In this document: piece after piece, positions 1-7,495 of the stretch
Layout: every line of letters starts with the position of its first letter
Numbering within the stretch: the first letter of the stretch is position 1
Assembly (NCBI RefSeq): GCF_002920615.1
Contig: NZ_PQSU01000005.1
Location: 124,001-188,000 of the forward strand
Length of the DNA stretch: 64,000 nucleotides
Direction of reading: 5' to 3'
DNA from: Streptomyces sp. Ru62
GTDB lineage: Bacteria; Actinomycetota; Actinomycetes; Streptomycetales; Streptomycetaceae
Notes under the pieces: generated by a model
Databases searched by the model: none
Told to the model about the DNA's origin: nothing
The model's input: the letters and a program-made list of their open reading frames with translations, nothing else
Position numbers and translations under genes: made by a program

Positions 1-732
1 TTCTCCTCGATGCTCCGCTCGATCCACGACGACGCCGTCTCCGACGCCCTGGACGAACTCCTCGTCGGCGCCCGGGTGGTGGGTGTCATGGGCGGCCACG
101 CGATGGCCCGTGGGACCGACGCGTACGCCGGTGCCGCCCGGCTCGGCCGCGAACTCGCCCGCGCCGGCTGCACGGTCGCCACCGGCGGCGGACCGGGCGC
201 GATGGAGGCCGCCAACCTCGGTGCCTACGCCGCTCCGTTCGGCGACGACATGCTGGACGACGCGCTCCGGCTGCTCGCCAAGGCACCCTCGTTCCGGCCG
301 TCGGTCAGCGAGTGGGCGCGCGCCGCGTTCGAGGTGCGCGAGCGCTGGCCGGGAGGCGGGGACTCGGTGGGCATCCCCACCTGGTTCTACGGCCACGAGC
401 CGCCCAACGCCTTCGCCGCGCACATCGCCAAGTACTTCGCCAACGCCACCCGCGAGGACGGCCTGCTGGCCCGCTCCACCGCCGGGGTGGTCTTCCTGCC
501 GGGCGCCGCCGGGACCGTACAGGAGATCTTCGACAACGCGACGCCCAACTACTACGAGTCGCGCGGCGAGCCGACCCCGATGGTGCTCGTGGACAGCGGG
601 CACTGGACGCGGGAGCTGCCGGCCTGGCCGTTGCTCCGGTCGCTGGCGCGGGGGCGGGCGATGGAGTCCCGAATCGCCCTCGTTGACCGGATCGAGCAGG
701 CTCCGGACGCGCTCAAACGTCTGGGCGGTTAA
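1..732 (+). CDS. LOG-family-like Rossmann nucleotide-binding protein (5' partial)
   Basis: The reading frame is already open at base 1 and stops at 730-732, so the gene very likely begins upstream of the window; the first in-window ATG is at 10. Visible are a glycine-rich Rossmann segment (ATGGGPGAMEAANLGA) and, about 110 residues later, PGAAGTVQEIFDNAT, at the place where LOG/lysine-decarboxylase-like proteins carry PGGxGTxxE. Family knowledge: LOG proteins are phosphoribohydrolases acting on nucleoside monophosphates. Here the second Gly of the motif is Ala, so activity cannot be assumed. No operon partner is visible in the window. The fold is fairly sure, the substrate unknown. Confidence 0.75.
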   Translation, partial: FSSMLRSIHDDAVSDALDELLVGARVVGVMGGHAMARGTDAYAGAARLGRELARAGCTVATGGGPGAMEAANLGAYAAPFGDDMLDDALRLLAKAPSFRPSVSEWARAAFEVRERWPGGGDSVGIPTWFYGHEPPNAFAAHIAKYFANATREDGLLARSTAGVVFLPGAAGTVQEIFDNATPNYYESRGEPTPMVLVDSGHWTRELPAWPLLRSLARGRAMESRIALVDRIEQAPDALKRLGG

Positions 733-744
733 TAAGCGGGCAAA

Positions 745-798
745 GTCAACAGCCGTTGACGGCCGATGCGTTGACACTCCTTATGGAGCGCTTATAGA
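745..798 (+). promoter_or_regulatory. Promoter for the LAETG protein gene, with GTTGAC repeats
   Basis: A -35 element TTGACA (771-776) is separated by 16 bases from TATAGA (793-798), about 110 bases before the chosen ATG at 909. Just upstream lie GTCAAC (745-750) and GTTGAC (755-760), forming an inverted repeat with a 4-base centre. A third GTTGAC (770-775) overlaps the -35. This looks like a sigma-70-type promoter, possibly with an operator; the regulator is unknown. Confidence 0.5.
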
Positions 799-908
799 CC
801 TGGGAGCCTCCCGGGGTTGCTGGGGCCTCAGCTGTCCGTGTGTCATCCCTCGCCCCAACTCCCCGTCCACCCCCCGCAATGGCACTCTGTAAAGGACAAA
901 CGTTGTCC

Positions 909-1607
909 ATGACTCTCCGTGGCGCACGCCGTTCCGTGCGCGTTCTGGGTGTCGCCTCCGGGTCGGCGGCGCTGGTGCTCGGACTGGCCGGCTCCGCTCT
1001 CGCGTGCAACATCAAGGACTTCTCCGCCGAAGCCAAGTGCGACGGCGACAAGGGCGTCATCGTCGTCACCGACACCGACGCGTCCGCCAAGGACGCCACC
1101 GTCAGCGTCTTCCTCAAGGGCGTCGGCGGCGTCGAGACCAAGGTCGGCGAGCAGCCGGTCAAGGGGTCCAAGGAAGGCGTCCGGATCACCTTCTCCGAGG
1201 ACTGGAAGCCGAGCGCCACGTACCGGATCCACGTCAAGGCAGGCAACATCGTCGACGAGGACATCCAGCCGGACCTGGTGACCCCGTCCACCGCCTGCAA
1301 GACCGAGAGCGAGACCCCGAAGCCGACGGCCAGCGCGACCCCGTCGCCGTCACCGTCGTCGTCGCCGGGCAAGTCCGCCCCGGCCCAGCCGGCGACCCCG
1401 GCCCCGTCGGCCTCGGGATCGAGCTCCGCCCCGGCCGGTACCGCCGAGAACGCGCCGTCCCCGGCGGCCGGTGAGTCCAACCTCGCCGAGACCGGTGCGA
1501 ACTCCAACACCGGTCTGATAGCCGGCGTCGCGGCGCTCCTGGTCGTCGTCGGCGGTGGCGCCGTCTGGTTCGGCATGCGCCGCCGTGGGGCGAGCCGCAA
1601 CGGCTGA
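909..1607 (+). CDS. LAETG-anchored secreted cell-wall protein
   Basis: A 232-residue protein that is probably exported and covalently attached to the cell wall by a sortase. It has an N-terminal signal peptide (Arg-rich start, then [21 protein letters not shown], with cleavage near ALA). A roughly 85-residue extracellular domain begins [18 protein letters not shown] Pro/Ser/Thr/Ala linker follows (about 110-185). LAETG lies at 192-196, then a hydrophobic helix and an RRRGASRNG tail, the standard sorting signal; LAxTG is typical of class E sortase substrates in Streptomyces. The frame is open back to a GTG at 840, but ATG 909 has AAAGGA 12 bases upstream and gives a proper signal peptide. The extracellular domain is not recognised. 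Transcription ends at the hairpin at 1622-1663. Confidence 0.85.
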   Translation: MTLRGARRSVRVLGVASGSAALVLGLAGSALACNIKDFSAEAKCDGDKGVIVVTDTDASAKDATVSVFLKGVGGVETKVGEQPVKGSKEGVRITFSEDWKPSATYRIHVKAGNIVDEDIQPDLVTPSTACKTESETPKPTASATPSPSPSSSPGKSAPAQPATPAPSASGSSSAPAGTAENAPSPAAGESNLAETGANSNTGLIAGVAALLVVVGGGAVWFGMRRRGASRNG

Positions 1608-1621
1608 CCTCACCGCCGTAC

Positions 1622-1663
1622 CGCCCCGGCCCGTCCCCTGTGCCCAGGGGGCGGGCCGGGGCG
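1622..1663. terminator. Bidirectional terminator hairpin
   Basis: CGCCCCGGCCCG (1622-1633) pairs perfectly with CGGGCCGGGGCG (1652-1663), and an inner CCCC/GGGG extends the stem. It lies between the convergent ends of the LAETG gene (stop 1607) and the minus-strand pseudogene (end 1666). There is no U-tract, which is common in Streptomyces. Confidence 0.7.
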
Positions 1664-1665
1664 CG

Positions 1666-2122
1666 TCAGCCGAACGTGGTCCGCGCCAGCCAGAACTCCA
1701 GCACCACGCGATCGCCGAGCACCTCCAGTCCGGGCGTGTCCAGCGGCAGCCGGCAGCCGGAGTTCAGCATCCCGGTCCACGCCCACACTCCCGGTGTCGG
1801 AGCCGGCCTCGCGCAACGCGCCGACGACCAGCTGGCCCGTGCCGGCGAGCCACTGGCCCAGGGCCGCCGCGTCCCCGCGCTCCTCGGTGCCGACGCCCAG
1901 CGGCACCTCGTCCGGCGGGATGTTCCCCCGCGCCCGGGTGCGCACCAGGGCGTGGACCCAGCGCAGGGCGCCCCCATATGGCGTACGAGGTCCTCCAGCG
2001 ACCAGTCGGGGCAGGTCGGCACGGTGGGGGGACAGGTCGGCGCCCGAGGTCACCACGGCTCTCAACCGCTCGGTGTGCTGGGCGATCTCGTCGCAGTAGC
2101 GGTCATGCGCGAGCAGAGGCAT
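1666..2122 (-). pseudogene. Decayed maleylpyruvate isomerase / mycothiol-dependent (DinB-like) protein
   Basis: Three overlapping pieces in different frames read as one protein. It starts MPLLAHDRYCDEIAQHTERL (ATG 2122), shifts to PTVPTCPDWSLEDLVRHMG, shifts back to ALRWVHALVRTRA and GQWLAGTGQLVVGALREAG, then shifts again to VWAWTGMLNSG and ends VLEFWLARTTFG (stop 1666-1668). Two shifts fall in homopolymers: six G at 2026-2031 (one too many) and five C at 1971-1975 (one too few). The third is near 1795. Family members are usually 200-250 residues and have a central His-rich metal site; here only about 150 residues remain, so a central deletion is also likely. It sits 24 bases downstream of thiQ on the same strand and was perhaps once co-transcribed. 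The homopolymer shifts could be sequencing errors; the missing middle could not. Confidence 0.7.
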
Positions 2123-2146
2123 GGCCTCACCCCAAGGACGCGATGA

Positions 2147-3166
2147 TCAGTCGAGCACGACGGTTTCGGCCACGTCGAACTCCACGCCGACCGAGGCGCC
2201 GGGCTCCGGTGCGTCCCGGAGCGGGCAGGCCGCCTCCAGTCGGGGGCCGTCCGCCGGCTGGAGGTGGACGGCCACATGGGTGCCCTTGAAGGTGCGGGCG
2301 GTCACCGTGCACGCCAGGCCCTGGTCGGCGGGCACGAGCCGGACGCCGGCCGGGCGGACGAGGACCGTGCGGTGGCCCTGCGCGGAGCCGTCCGGCACCG
2401 GCAGCTTGCCCCACGGGCTGTCGGCGACCGTGCCGGCGACGGTCGCCGGGACCACGTTCTCGAAGCCGAGGAAGCGGGCCACGAACGCGTCGGCGGGGCG
2501 CTGCCACACATCGAGCGGCGTCCCGGACTGGGCGATGCGCCCGTCCCGCATCACCACCACCCGGTCGGCCAGCGCGAACGCCTCTCCCTGGTCGTGGGTC
2601 ACGGCCAGCACGGTCGTCCCCAACCGGCCGAACAGCTCCCGCAGTTCGACCACCAGCCGTTCCCGCAGCGAGCGGTCCAGCTGGCCCAGCGGCTCGTCCA
2701 GCATCAGCAGCCGGGGCCGGGGCGCGAGCGCCCGGGCGAGGGCCACGCGCTGCTGCTCGCCGCCGGACAGCGAGGCCACCGCCCGCCGCGCGGCGCCGGG
2801 CAGCCCGACCAGCTCCAGCAACTGGCCCACCTCGGCGTCCCGTTCCCCCTTGGCGACGCCGTGCATGCGCAGCCCGAACGCCACGTTCGCGCCGACGTCC
2901 CGCTGCGGGAACAACTGGTGGTCCTGGAACATCAGTCCGACGCCCCGCTGGTGCGCGGGTACGCCCGCCTGGTCCCGGCCGTCGAGCAGGATCCGTCCAC
3001 CGGACAGGGGCTGGAGCCCGGCCACGGCCCGCAGCAGCGTCGACTTCCCGCTGCCGCTGGGTCCGAGGACGCACACCACCTCGTGCTCGGCGACTTCGAG
3101 GCCGACGGCGTCGAGCACGGCCCGCCCGCCGAAGCGCACGGTCGCGGCATCCAGGCTCAGCAGCAT
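2147..3166 (-). CDS. thiQ: Thiamine ABC transporter ATP-binding protein
   Basis: ATPase subunit of the thiamine/TPP importer, acting at the inner face of the membrane with ThiP. Walker A GPSGSGKST lies at 35-43, a Q-loop in LMFQDHQLFPQ near 79-88, signature LSGGEQQR at 133-140, Walker B LLMLDEPLG near 153-161 and a switch His in VTHDQGEA. The C-terminal 120 residues form a TOBE-type regulatory domain, giving 339 residues, longer than short enterobacterial ThiQ but normal for actinobacterial versions. Its ATG follows the thiP TAG stop with no gap, so it is translationally coupled. Specificity is inferred from the TPP riboswitch and ThiB at the head of the operon. Confidence 0.88.
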   Translation of the reverse strand: MLLSLDAATVRFGGRAVLDAVGLEVAEHEVVCVLGPSGSGKSTLLRAVAGLQPLSGGRILLDGRDQAGVPAHQRGVGLMFQDHQLFPQRDVGANVAFGLRMHGVAKGERDAEVGQLLELVGLPGAARRAVASLSGGEQQRVALARALAPRPRLLMLDEPLGQLDRSLRERLVVELRELFGRLGTTVLAVTHDQGEAFALADRVVVMRDGRIAQSGTPLDVWQRPADAFVARFLGFENVVPATVAGTVADSPWGKLPVPDGSAQGHRTVLVRPAGVRLVPADQGLACTVTARTFKGTHVAVHLQPADGPRLEAACPLRDAPEPGASVGVEFDVAETVVLD

Positions 3167-4819
3167 CTAGAACTCCCCCGTCCGGTCGGTCCGCAGCCGC
3201 TCCAGGACGAGCAGCGCGGCGGCGCACACCACCATGAGAATCGTGGAAAGGGCCATCGCCTGGCCGTAGTTGAGGTCGCCGGGACGGCTGAGCAGCCTGG
3301 CCACCGCGACCGGGAGCGTCGGGTTGTCGGGCCGGGCGATGAACACGGTGGCCCCGAACTCGCCCAGCGACACGGCGAACGCGAACCCGGCCGCGACCAG
3401 CAACGCCCGCCGCACCAGCGGCAGATCCACCTCCCGCCACACCCGCCAGGGCGAGGCGCCCAGCACGGCCGCCGCCTCCCTGAGCCGGACGTCCACCGCG
3501 CGCAGCACGGGCAGCATGGTCCGTACGACGAACGGGGCGCCGACCAGCGCCTGGGCGAGCGGCACCAGGACCCAGGACTGGCGCAGGTCCAGCGGCGGCT
3601 TGTCCAGCGCGATCAGGAAGCCGAAGCCGACGGTCACGGCGGAGACGCCGAGCGGCAGCATCAACAGCGCGTCGAAGCCCCGCACCAGCCGTCCCGCGTC
3701 CCGCCGGGCCAGCGCGGCGGCGGCGAGCCCACCGATCACCACGGCGACGGCGGTGGCCGCGACCGCGTACTGGAGCGAGGTCCACACCGCGTGCACGGGC
3801 GCCACCAGGAACGTACCGCCGTCCGTGTGGGTCAGCGCCCGGTAGTAGCCGAGGCCGGGCGCGTCCAGGGAGCGGCGGACGAGGACGGCGAGCGGCAGGA
3901 CCAGCAGCAGCGCCACGACGGCGAGGACCGAGACGAGCAGGGCCCACTGTCCGGCGCCGCGCGGGCGCCGGGCCGTCACCTTCGGGTCCACGAGCCGCAG
4001 CGCGGTCTCCCGGCGCCGTACCGTCCAGGCGTGCACGGCGAGGACCGCGCCGACCGCCGCGAACTGGACCAGGGTGAGGACGGCGGCCGTGGACAGGTCG
4101 AAGACCTCCGAGGTCTGCCGGTAGATCTCCACTTCGAGGGTGGAGAAGGTGGGGCCGCCGAGGATCTGCACCACACCGAAGGAGGTGAAGGTGAACAGGA
4201 ACACCATCAGGGAGGCGGCGGCCACGGCGGGCGCGAGCGCGGGGAGGGTGACCTTCCGCCAGGCCGTCAGCGGGGAGGCGCCCAGCATCCGGGCGGCCTC
4301 CTCCTGCCGGGGGTCGAGCTGCGCCCACAGCCCGCCCACGGTCCGCACGACGACCGCGAAGTTGAAGAAGACATGGGCCAGCAGGATCGCCCAGACCGTG
4401 GTGTCCAGCCGTACCCCCCACAGCTCGTCCAGCAGCCCGCCCCGGCCGACCAGCGCCAGGAAGGCGCTGCCCGCGACGACGGTCGGCAGCACGAACGGGA
4501 CGGTGACGACGGCCCGCAGGAGTTGCTTGCCCGGGAAGTCGAGGCGGGCGAAGACGTAGCCGGCGGGCAGGGCGAGCAGCAGGGTGAGCGCGGTGGAGGC
4601 GAGCGCCTGCCAGGTGGTGAACCACAGCACGTGCCGGATGTCCGGCTGGGTGACGACGTCCGCGATCCGCCCGAGGTGCCAGGCGCCGTCCGTCCTCAGC
4701 CCGCGCGCGACGATCGCGGCCACGGGCCAGGCGAAGAACAGCGCGAAGAACGCGACGGGCAGGGCCATGAGGCCGAGCCGCGCCGCGTTCCCGCGCCTGT
4801 CCCTCACGCGGGCGGTCAC
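3167..4819 (-). CDS. thiP: Thiamine ABC transporter permease (fused, two-domain)
   Basis: A 550-residue membrane permease with two binding-protein-dependent transport domains in tandem, as in ThiP and the Fe(III) permease FbpB, and roughly 12 hydrophobic segments. Each half carries an EAA loop for docking the ATPase: EEAARMLGASPLTAWRKVTLP in the first, REAAAVLGASPWRVWREVDLP in the second. The GTG at 4819 overlaps the thiB stop by four bases (GTGA), which decides the start; the frame is open further upstream but only as a shadow of thiB. It passes thiamine delivered by ThiB across the membrane, powered by ThiQ. Confidence 0.88.
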   Translation of the reverse strand: MTARVRDRRGNAARLGLMALPVAFFALFFAWPVAAIVARGLRTDGAWHLGRIADVVTQPDIRHVLWFTTWQALASTALTLLLALPAGYVFARLDFPGKQLLRAVVTVPFVLPTVVAGSAFLALVGRGGLLDELWGVRLDTTVWAILLAHVFFNFAVVVRTVGGLWAQLDPRQEEAARMLGASPLTAWRKVTLPALAPAVAAASLMVFLFTFTSFGVVQILGGPTFSTLEVEIYRQTSEVFDLSTAAVLTLVQFAAVGAVLAVHAWTVRRRETALRLVDPKVTARRPRGAGQWALLVSVLAVVALLLVLPLAVLVRRSLDAPGLGYYRALTHTDGGTFLVAPVHAVWTSLQYAVAATAVAVVIGGLAAAALARRDAGRLVRGFDALLMLPLGVSAVTVGFGFLIALDKPPLDLRQSWVLVPLAQALVGAPFVVRTMLPVLRAVDVRLREAAAVLGASPWRVWREVDLPLVRRALLVAAGFAFAVSLGEFGATVFIARPDNPTLPVAVARLLSRPGDLNYGQAMALSTILMVVCAAALLVLERLRTDRTGEF

Positions 4820-5889
4820 TTCAGTACGAGTGACGTCCACGCCTTGACCCACTGGTCGCGGTTGGCGGCGATCTTGTCCGGGGCCATGGTCCGGGGATCC
4901 TTGGCGGCCGGCCCGTACTCGGTGAAGTCGGCGGGGACGGCGGCCCCTTGCACGACCGGGTAGACGAACATGTTCAGCGGCATGTCCTGCTGGAACTCCT
5001 TGGTGAGCAGGAAGTCGAGGAACGCCTTGCCGCCCTTGGTGTTCTTCGCGTTGCTCAGCAGCCCGGCGTACTCGGTCTGCCGGAAGCAGGTCCCGTAGGA
5101 CACCCCGGTCGGGGCGGTGCCGGGCCGCTTCTTGGCGTAGATCACCTCGGCGGGCGGGGAGGAGGCGTACGACACCACGAGCGGCCGGTCGCCGCCCGCC
5201 TTCCTGCCCTCGGAGGAGCCGGAGAACTCCTGGTAGTAGGCCTGCTCCCAGCCGTCGACGACCTTGACGCCGTTGGCCTTCAGCTTCTTCCAGTAGCCCT
5301 GCCAGCCCCCGTCGCCGAACTGCGCGGCGCTGCCGAGCAGGAAGCCGAGGCCCGGCGAGGAGGTGGCCGCGTTCTCGGTGACGAGGAGGTTCTTGTACTG
5401 CGGCTCGGCGAGGTCGGCGAAGGACTGCGGCGGCGTCAGCTTGTGCGCGCTGAACCAGGCCTTGTCGTAGTTGACGCAGATGTCGCCGGTGTCGACGGGC
5501 GTGACCCGGTGCTTGTCCTGGTCGACGCGGAACTCGGGCCGGACCGTGTCGTAGCCCTTGGCCTGGTACGGCTGGAAGAGCCCGTTGTCCAGGGCCCGGG
5601 ACAGCAGGGTGTTGTCGACGCCGAAGAAGACGTCGCCCTGCGGGTTGTCCTTGGTCAGGACGGCCTTGTTGACGGCCTGCCCGGCGTCCCCGTCCTTGAG
5701 GACCCTGACCTTGTACCCGGACTGCTTCTCGAAGTCCTTCAGCACGTTCTTGGAGACGGCCCACGAGTCGTGGCTGACGAGGGTCACCGTCTTGGAGTCC
5801 GCGGACGACCCGCTCCCGCCGGAACCGCACGCGGACAGGCCGATCAGGCCGAGCCCGACCGCCACGGCCACGAAGGTCTTGTTGTGCAC
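4816..5889 (-). CDS. thiB: Thiamine-binding lipoprotein of the ABC importer
   Basis: Extracellular solute-binding lipoprotein of 357 residues that captures thiamine (or phosphates) and hands it to ThiP. The signal peptide ends in lipobox LSAC (18-21; Cys21 is the lipid anchor). The mature part begins with a Gly/Ser-rich spacer, then KTVTLVSHDSWAVSKNVLKDF. The TGDICVNYD and SSPGLGFLL segments are typical of the TbpA/ThiB family. The GTG start at 5889 has AGGAGGAC about six bases upstream. It is the first gene of thiBPQ and is controlled by the TPP riboswitch in its leader. The family is close to iron-binding proteins, but the riboswitch settles thiamine. Confidence 0.92.
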   Translation of the reverse strand: MHNKTFVAVAVGLGLIGLSACGSGGSGSSADSKTVTLVSHDSWAVSKNVLKDFEKQSGYKVRVLKDGDAGQAVNKAVLTKDNPQGDVFFGVDNTLLSRALDNGLFQPYQAKGYDTVRPEFRVDQDKHRVTPVDTGDICVNYDKAWFSAHKLTPPQSFADLAEPQYKNLLVTENAATSSPGLGFLLGSAAQFGDGGWQGYWKKLKANGVKVVDGWEQAYYQEFSGSSEGRKAGGDRPLVVSYASSPPAEVIYAKKRPGTAPTGVSYGTCFRQTEYAGLLSNAKNTKGGKAFLDFLLTKEFQQDMPLNMFVYPVVQGAAVPADFTEYGPAAKDPRTMAPDKIAANRDQWVKAWTSLVLK

Positions 5890-5930
5890 TGGATGTCCTC
5901 CTGGGGTTGGCCAGGAAGAGACGCGGCCCC

Positions 5931-5957
5931 GCCCGGGCTCCGCCGGGGAGCCCGGGC
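5931..5957 (-). terminator. Hairpin in the thi leader (candidate riboswitch expression platform)
   Basis: GCCCGGGCTCC (5931-5941) and GGAGCCCGGGC (5947-5957) form a perfect 11-bp stem with a 5-base loop. It sits between the TPP aptamer and the thiB ribosome binding site, 25 bases 3' of the aptamer and about 40 bases 5' of the start codon. No U-tract follows. It could act as the GC-rich terminator that the aptamer controls, or simply as a spacer hairpin. Confidence 0.5.
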
Positions 5958-5981
5958 AGGGCGCAACAGCTTGAGTGATGA

Positions 5982-6071
5982 CCGAACTCCCTACCCAGAA
6001 TGACCTGGGCGAGGTTCAGAGGGTCTGCGGCCCGGTGCCGCACTCTCAGCGCTGTGGCGCTCCCCTGTCGG
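5982..6071 (-). promoter_or_regulatory. TPP (thiamine pyrophosphate) riboswitch aptamer
   Basis: On the minus strand the conserved core of the THI element is present in order: AGGGGAGC, CTGAGAGTGC (CTGAGA = complement of 6044-6049), ACCCTCTGAACCT, GGTCATTCTGGGTAGGGA, closed by CCGA (6068-6071) pairing with TCGG (5982-5985). These are the pyrimidine-sensing and pyrophosphate-sensing arms. It precedes thiBPQ and should lower transporter expression when TPP is plentiful. Its promoter must lie within or next to the rlmN 3' end, since rlmN stops at 6100. Confidence 0.95.
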
Positions 6072-6099
6072 AATATGAAGATATGTGGACGGGGTCAGA

Positions 6100-7206
6100 T
6101 TACCGCTCGGTGGCCGCGAGCTGACCGCAGGCCCCGTCGATCTCCTGTCCACGGGTGTCCCGGACGGTGACGGGCACACCGTGCGCGGCGATGGCCTCCA
6201 CAAACGCCTTCTCGTCCTCCGGCCGCGACGCGGTCCACTTCGACCCCGGCGTCGGGTTCAGCGGGATGAGGTTGACGTGCACGGGCTTGCCCTTCAGCAG
6301 CCGCCCGAGCCTGTCCCCCCGCCACGCCTGGTCGTTGATGTCGCGGATGAGCGCGTACTCGATGGACAGCCGGCGCCCGGACTTCTCCGTGTACTCGAAC
6401 CCGGCGTCCAGCACCTCGCGCACCTTCCACCGCGTGTTCACGGGGACGAGGGTGTCCCGCAGCTCGTCGTCGGGGGCGTGCAGGGAGATCGCGAGCCGGC
6501 ACTTGAAGCCCTCGTCGGCGAACCGGTGGATGGCCGGCACGAGCCCGACGGTGGAGACGGTGATCCCGCGCTGCGAGAGGCCCAGCCCGTCCGGGGCCGG
6601 GTCGGTGAGCGCCCGGATGGCGCCGACGACCCGCTTGTAGTTGGCGAGGGGCTCGCCCATCCCCATGAAGACGATGTTGGACAGCCGCGCGGGCCCACCG
6701 GGCACCTCGCCGTCCCGCAGCGCCCGCATGCCGTCCACGATCTGGTGGACGATCTCCGCGGTGGACAGGTTCCGGTCCAGCCCCGCCTGCCCGGTCGCGC
6801 AGAACGGGCAGTTCATACCGCACCCGGCCTGCGAGCTGATGCACATGGTGACCCGGTCCGGGTACCGCATCAGCACGGACTCGACCAGCGTCCCGTCGAA
6901 CAGCCGCCACAGCGTCTTGCGCGTGGTCCCCTGGTCGGTGGACAGATGCCGCACGACGGTCATCAGCTCCGGGAACAGCGCCTCCTGGAGCTTGGCGCGG
7001 GAACCGGCGGGGATGTCGGTCCACTGCTCCGGGTCGTGCGCGTACCGCGCGAAGTAGTGCTGCGAGAGCTGCTTGGCACGGAACGGCTTCTCACCGATCC
7101 CGGCCACCGCGTCCTTGCGCTCGGCGGGCGTAAGGTCGGCGAGATGCCGCGGCGGCTTCTTGGCTCCGCGCGGCGCGACGAAAGTGAGTTCTCCGGGCTT
7201 GGGCAT
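6100..7206 (-). CDS. rlmN: 23S rRNA (adenine2503-C2)/tRNA methyltransferase, radical SAM
   Basis: Radical-SAM methyltransferase that adds a C2 methyl to A2503 of 23S rRNA (and A37 of some tRNAs). The 368-residue protein has the iron-sulfur motif CGMNCPFC (Cys129, 133, 136), the glycine-rich SAM segment [11 protein letters not shown], and the two mechanistic cysteines of the RlmN family: Cys122 in VTMCISSQ and Cys360 in [11 protein letters not shown] 7206 gives the usual family N-terminus MPKPGEL. It is the gene before the thi operon, with only about 30 bases between its stop and the riboswitch. Confidence 0.95.
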   Translation of the reverse strand: MPKPGELTFVAPRGAKKPPRHLADLTPAERKDAVAGIGEKPFRAKQLSQHYFARYAHDPEQWTDIPAGSRAKLQEALFPELMTVVRHLSTDQGTTRKTLWRLFDGTLVESVLMRYPDRVTMCISSQAGCGMNCPFCATGQAGLDRNLSTAEIVHQIVDGMRALRDGEVPGGPARLSNIVFMGMGEPLANYKRVVGAIRALTDPAPDGLGLSQRGITVSTVGLVPAIHRFADEGFKCRLAISLHAPDDELRDTLVPVNTRWKVREVLDAGFEYTEKSGRRLSIEYALIRDINDQAWRGDRLGRLLKGKPVHVNLIPLNPTPGSKWTASRPEDEKAFVEAIAAHGVPVTVRDTRGQEIDGACGQLAATER

Positions 7207-7266
7207 GGTCCTACCAGTGTCGCAGATCCAAACGGGTGGCCCGGCGCGTGCGTGAGGGGGCCGTTC

Positions 7267-7455
7267 CTAGTCGTCGTCGGTGTCCCCGCTGCCGCCCCGG
7301 CCCCGGCTCTTCTGGGCGCTGCTCACCAGTTCGCCCGCGCCGCGCGTGAGGGCGGCGACGACCCGGACCCAGCGTGGGCCGCCGCGCTCCGCCCACACCA
7401 CGCACACGCAGCCGCCGATGACGAGCGCCAGGACGCCGAGCAGTAGAAAGATCAT
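7267..7455 (-). CDS. Small single-span membrane protein
   Basis: A 62-residue protein of unknown function. The first 23 residues (MIFLLLGVLALVIGGCVCVVWAE) form one transmembrane helix or uncleaved signal anchor. The rest is basic then acidic, ending GDTDDD. It sits 60 bases upstream of rlmN on the same strand and may be co-transcribed with it. Codon use is typical of real Streptomyces genes, but I recognise no family. Confidence 0.6.
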   Translation of the reverse strand: MIFLLLGVLALVIGGCVCVVWAERGGPRWVRVVAALTRGAGELVSSAQKSRGRGGSGDTDDD

Positions 7456-7495
7456 GTTCCCCCCTGTGTTCCTGCGTACTTTGCCATGCGACGGT

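Noticed and set aside
2264..4963. An 899-codon open frame on the plus strand opposite the thi operon
   Set aside because: It is antisense to thiQ and thiP, is extremely Gly/Arg/His/Gln-rich and shows no domain; such frames are expected from strong third-position GC bias.
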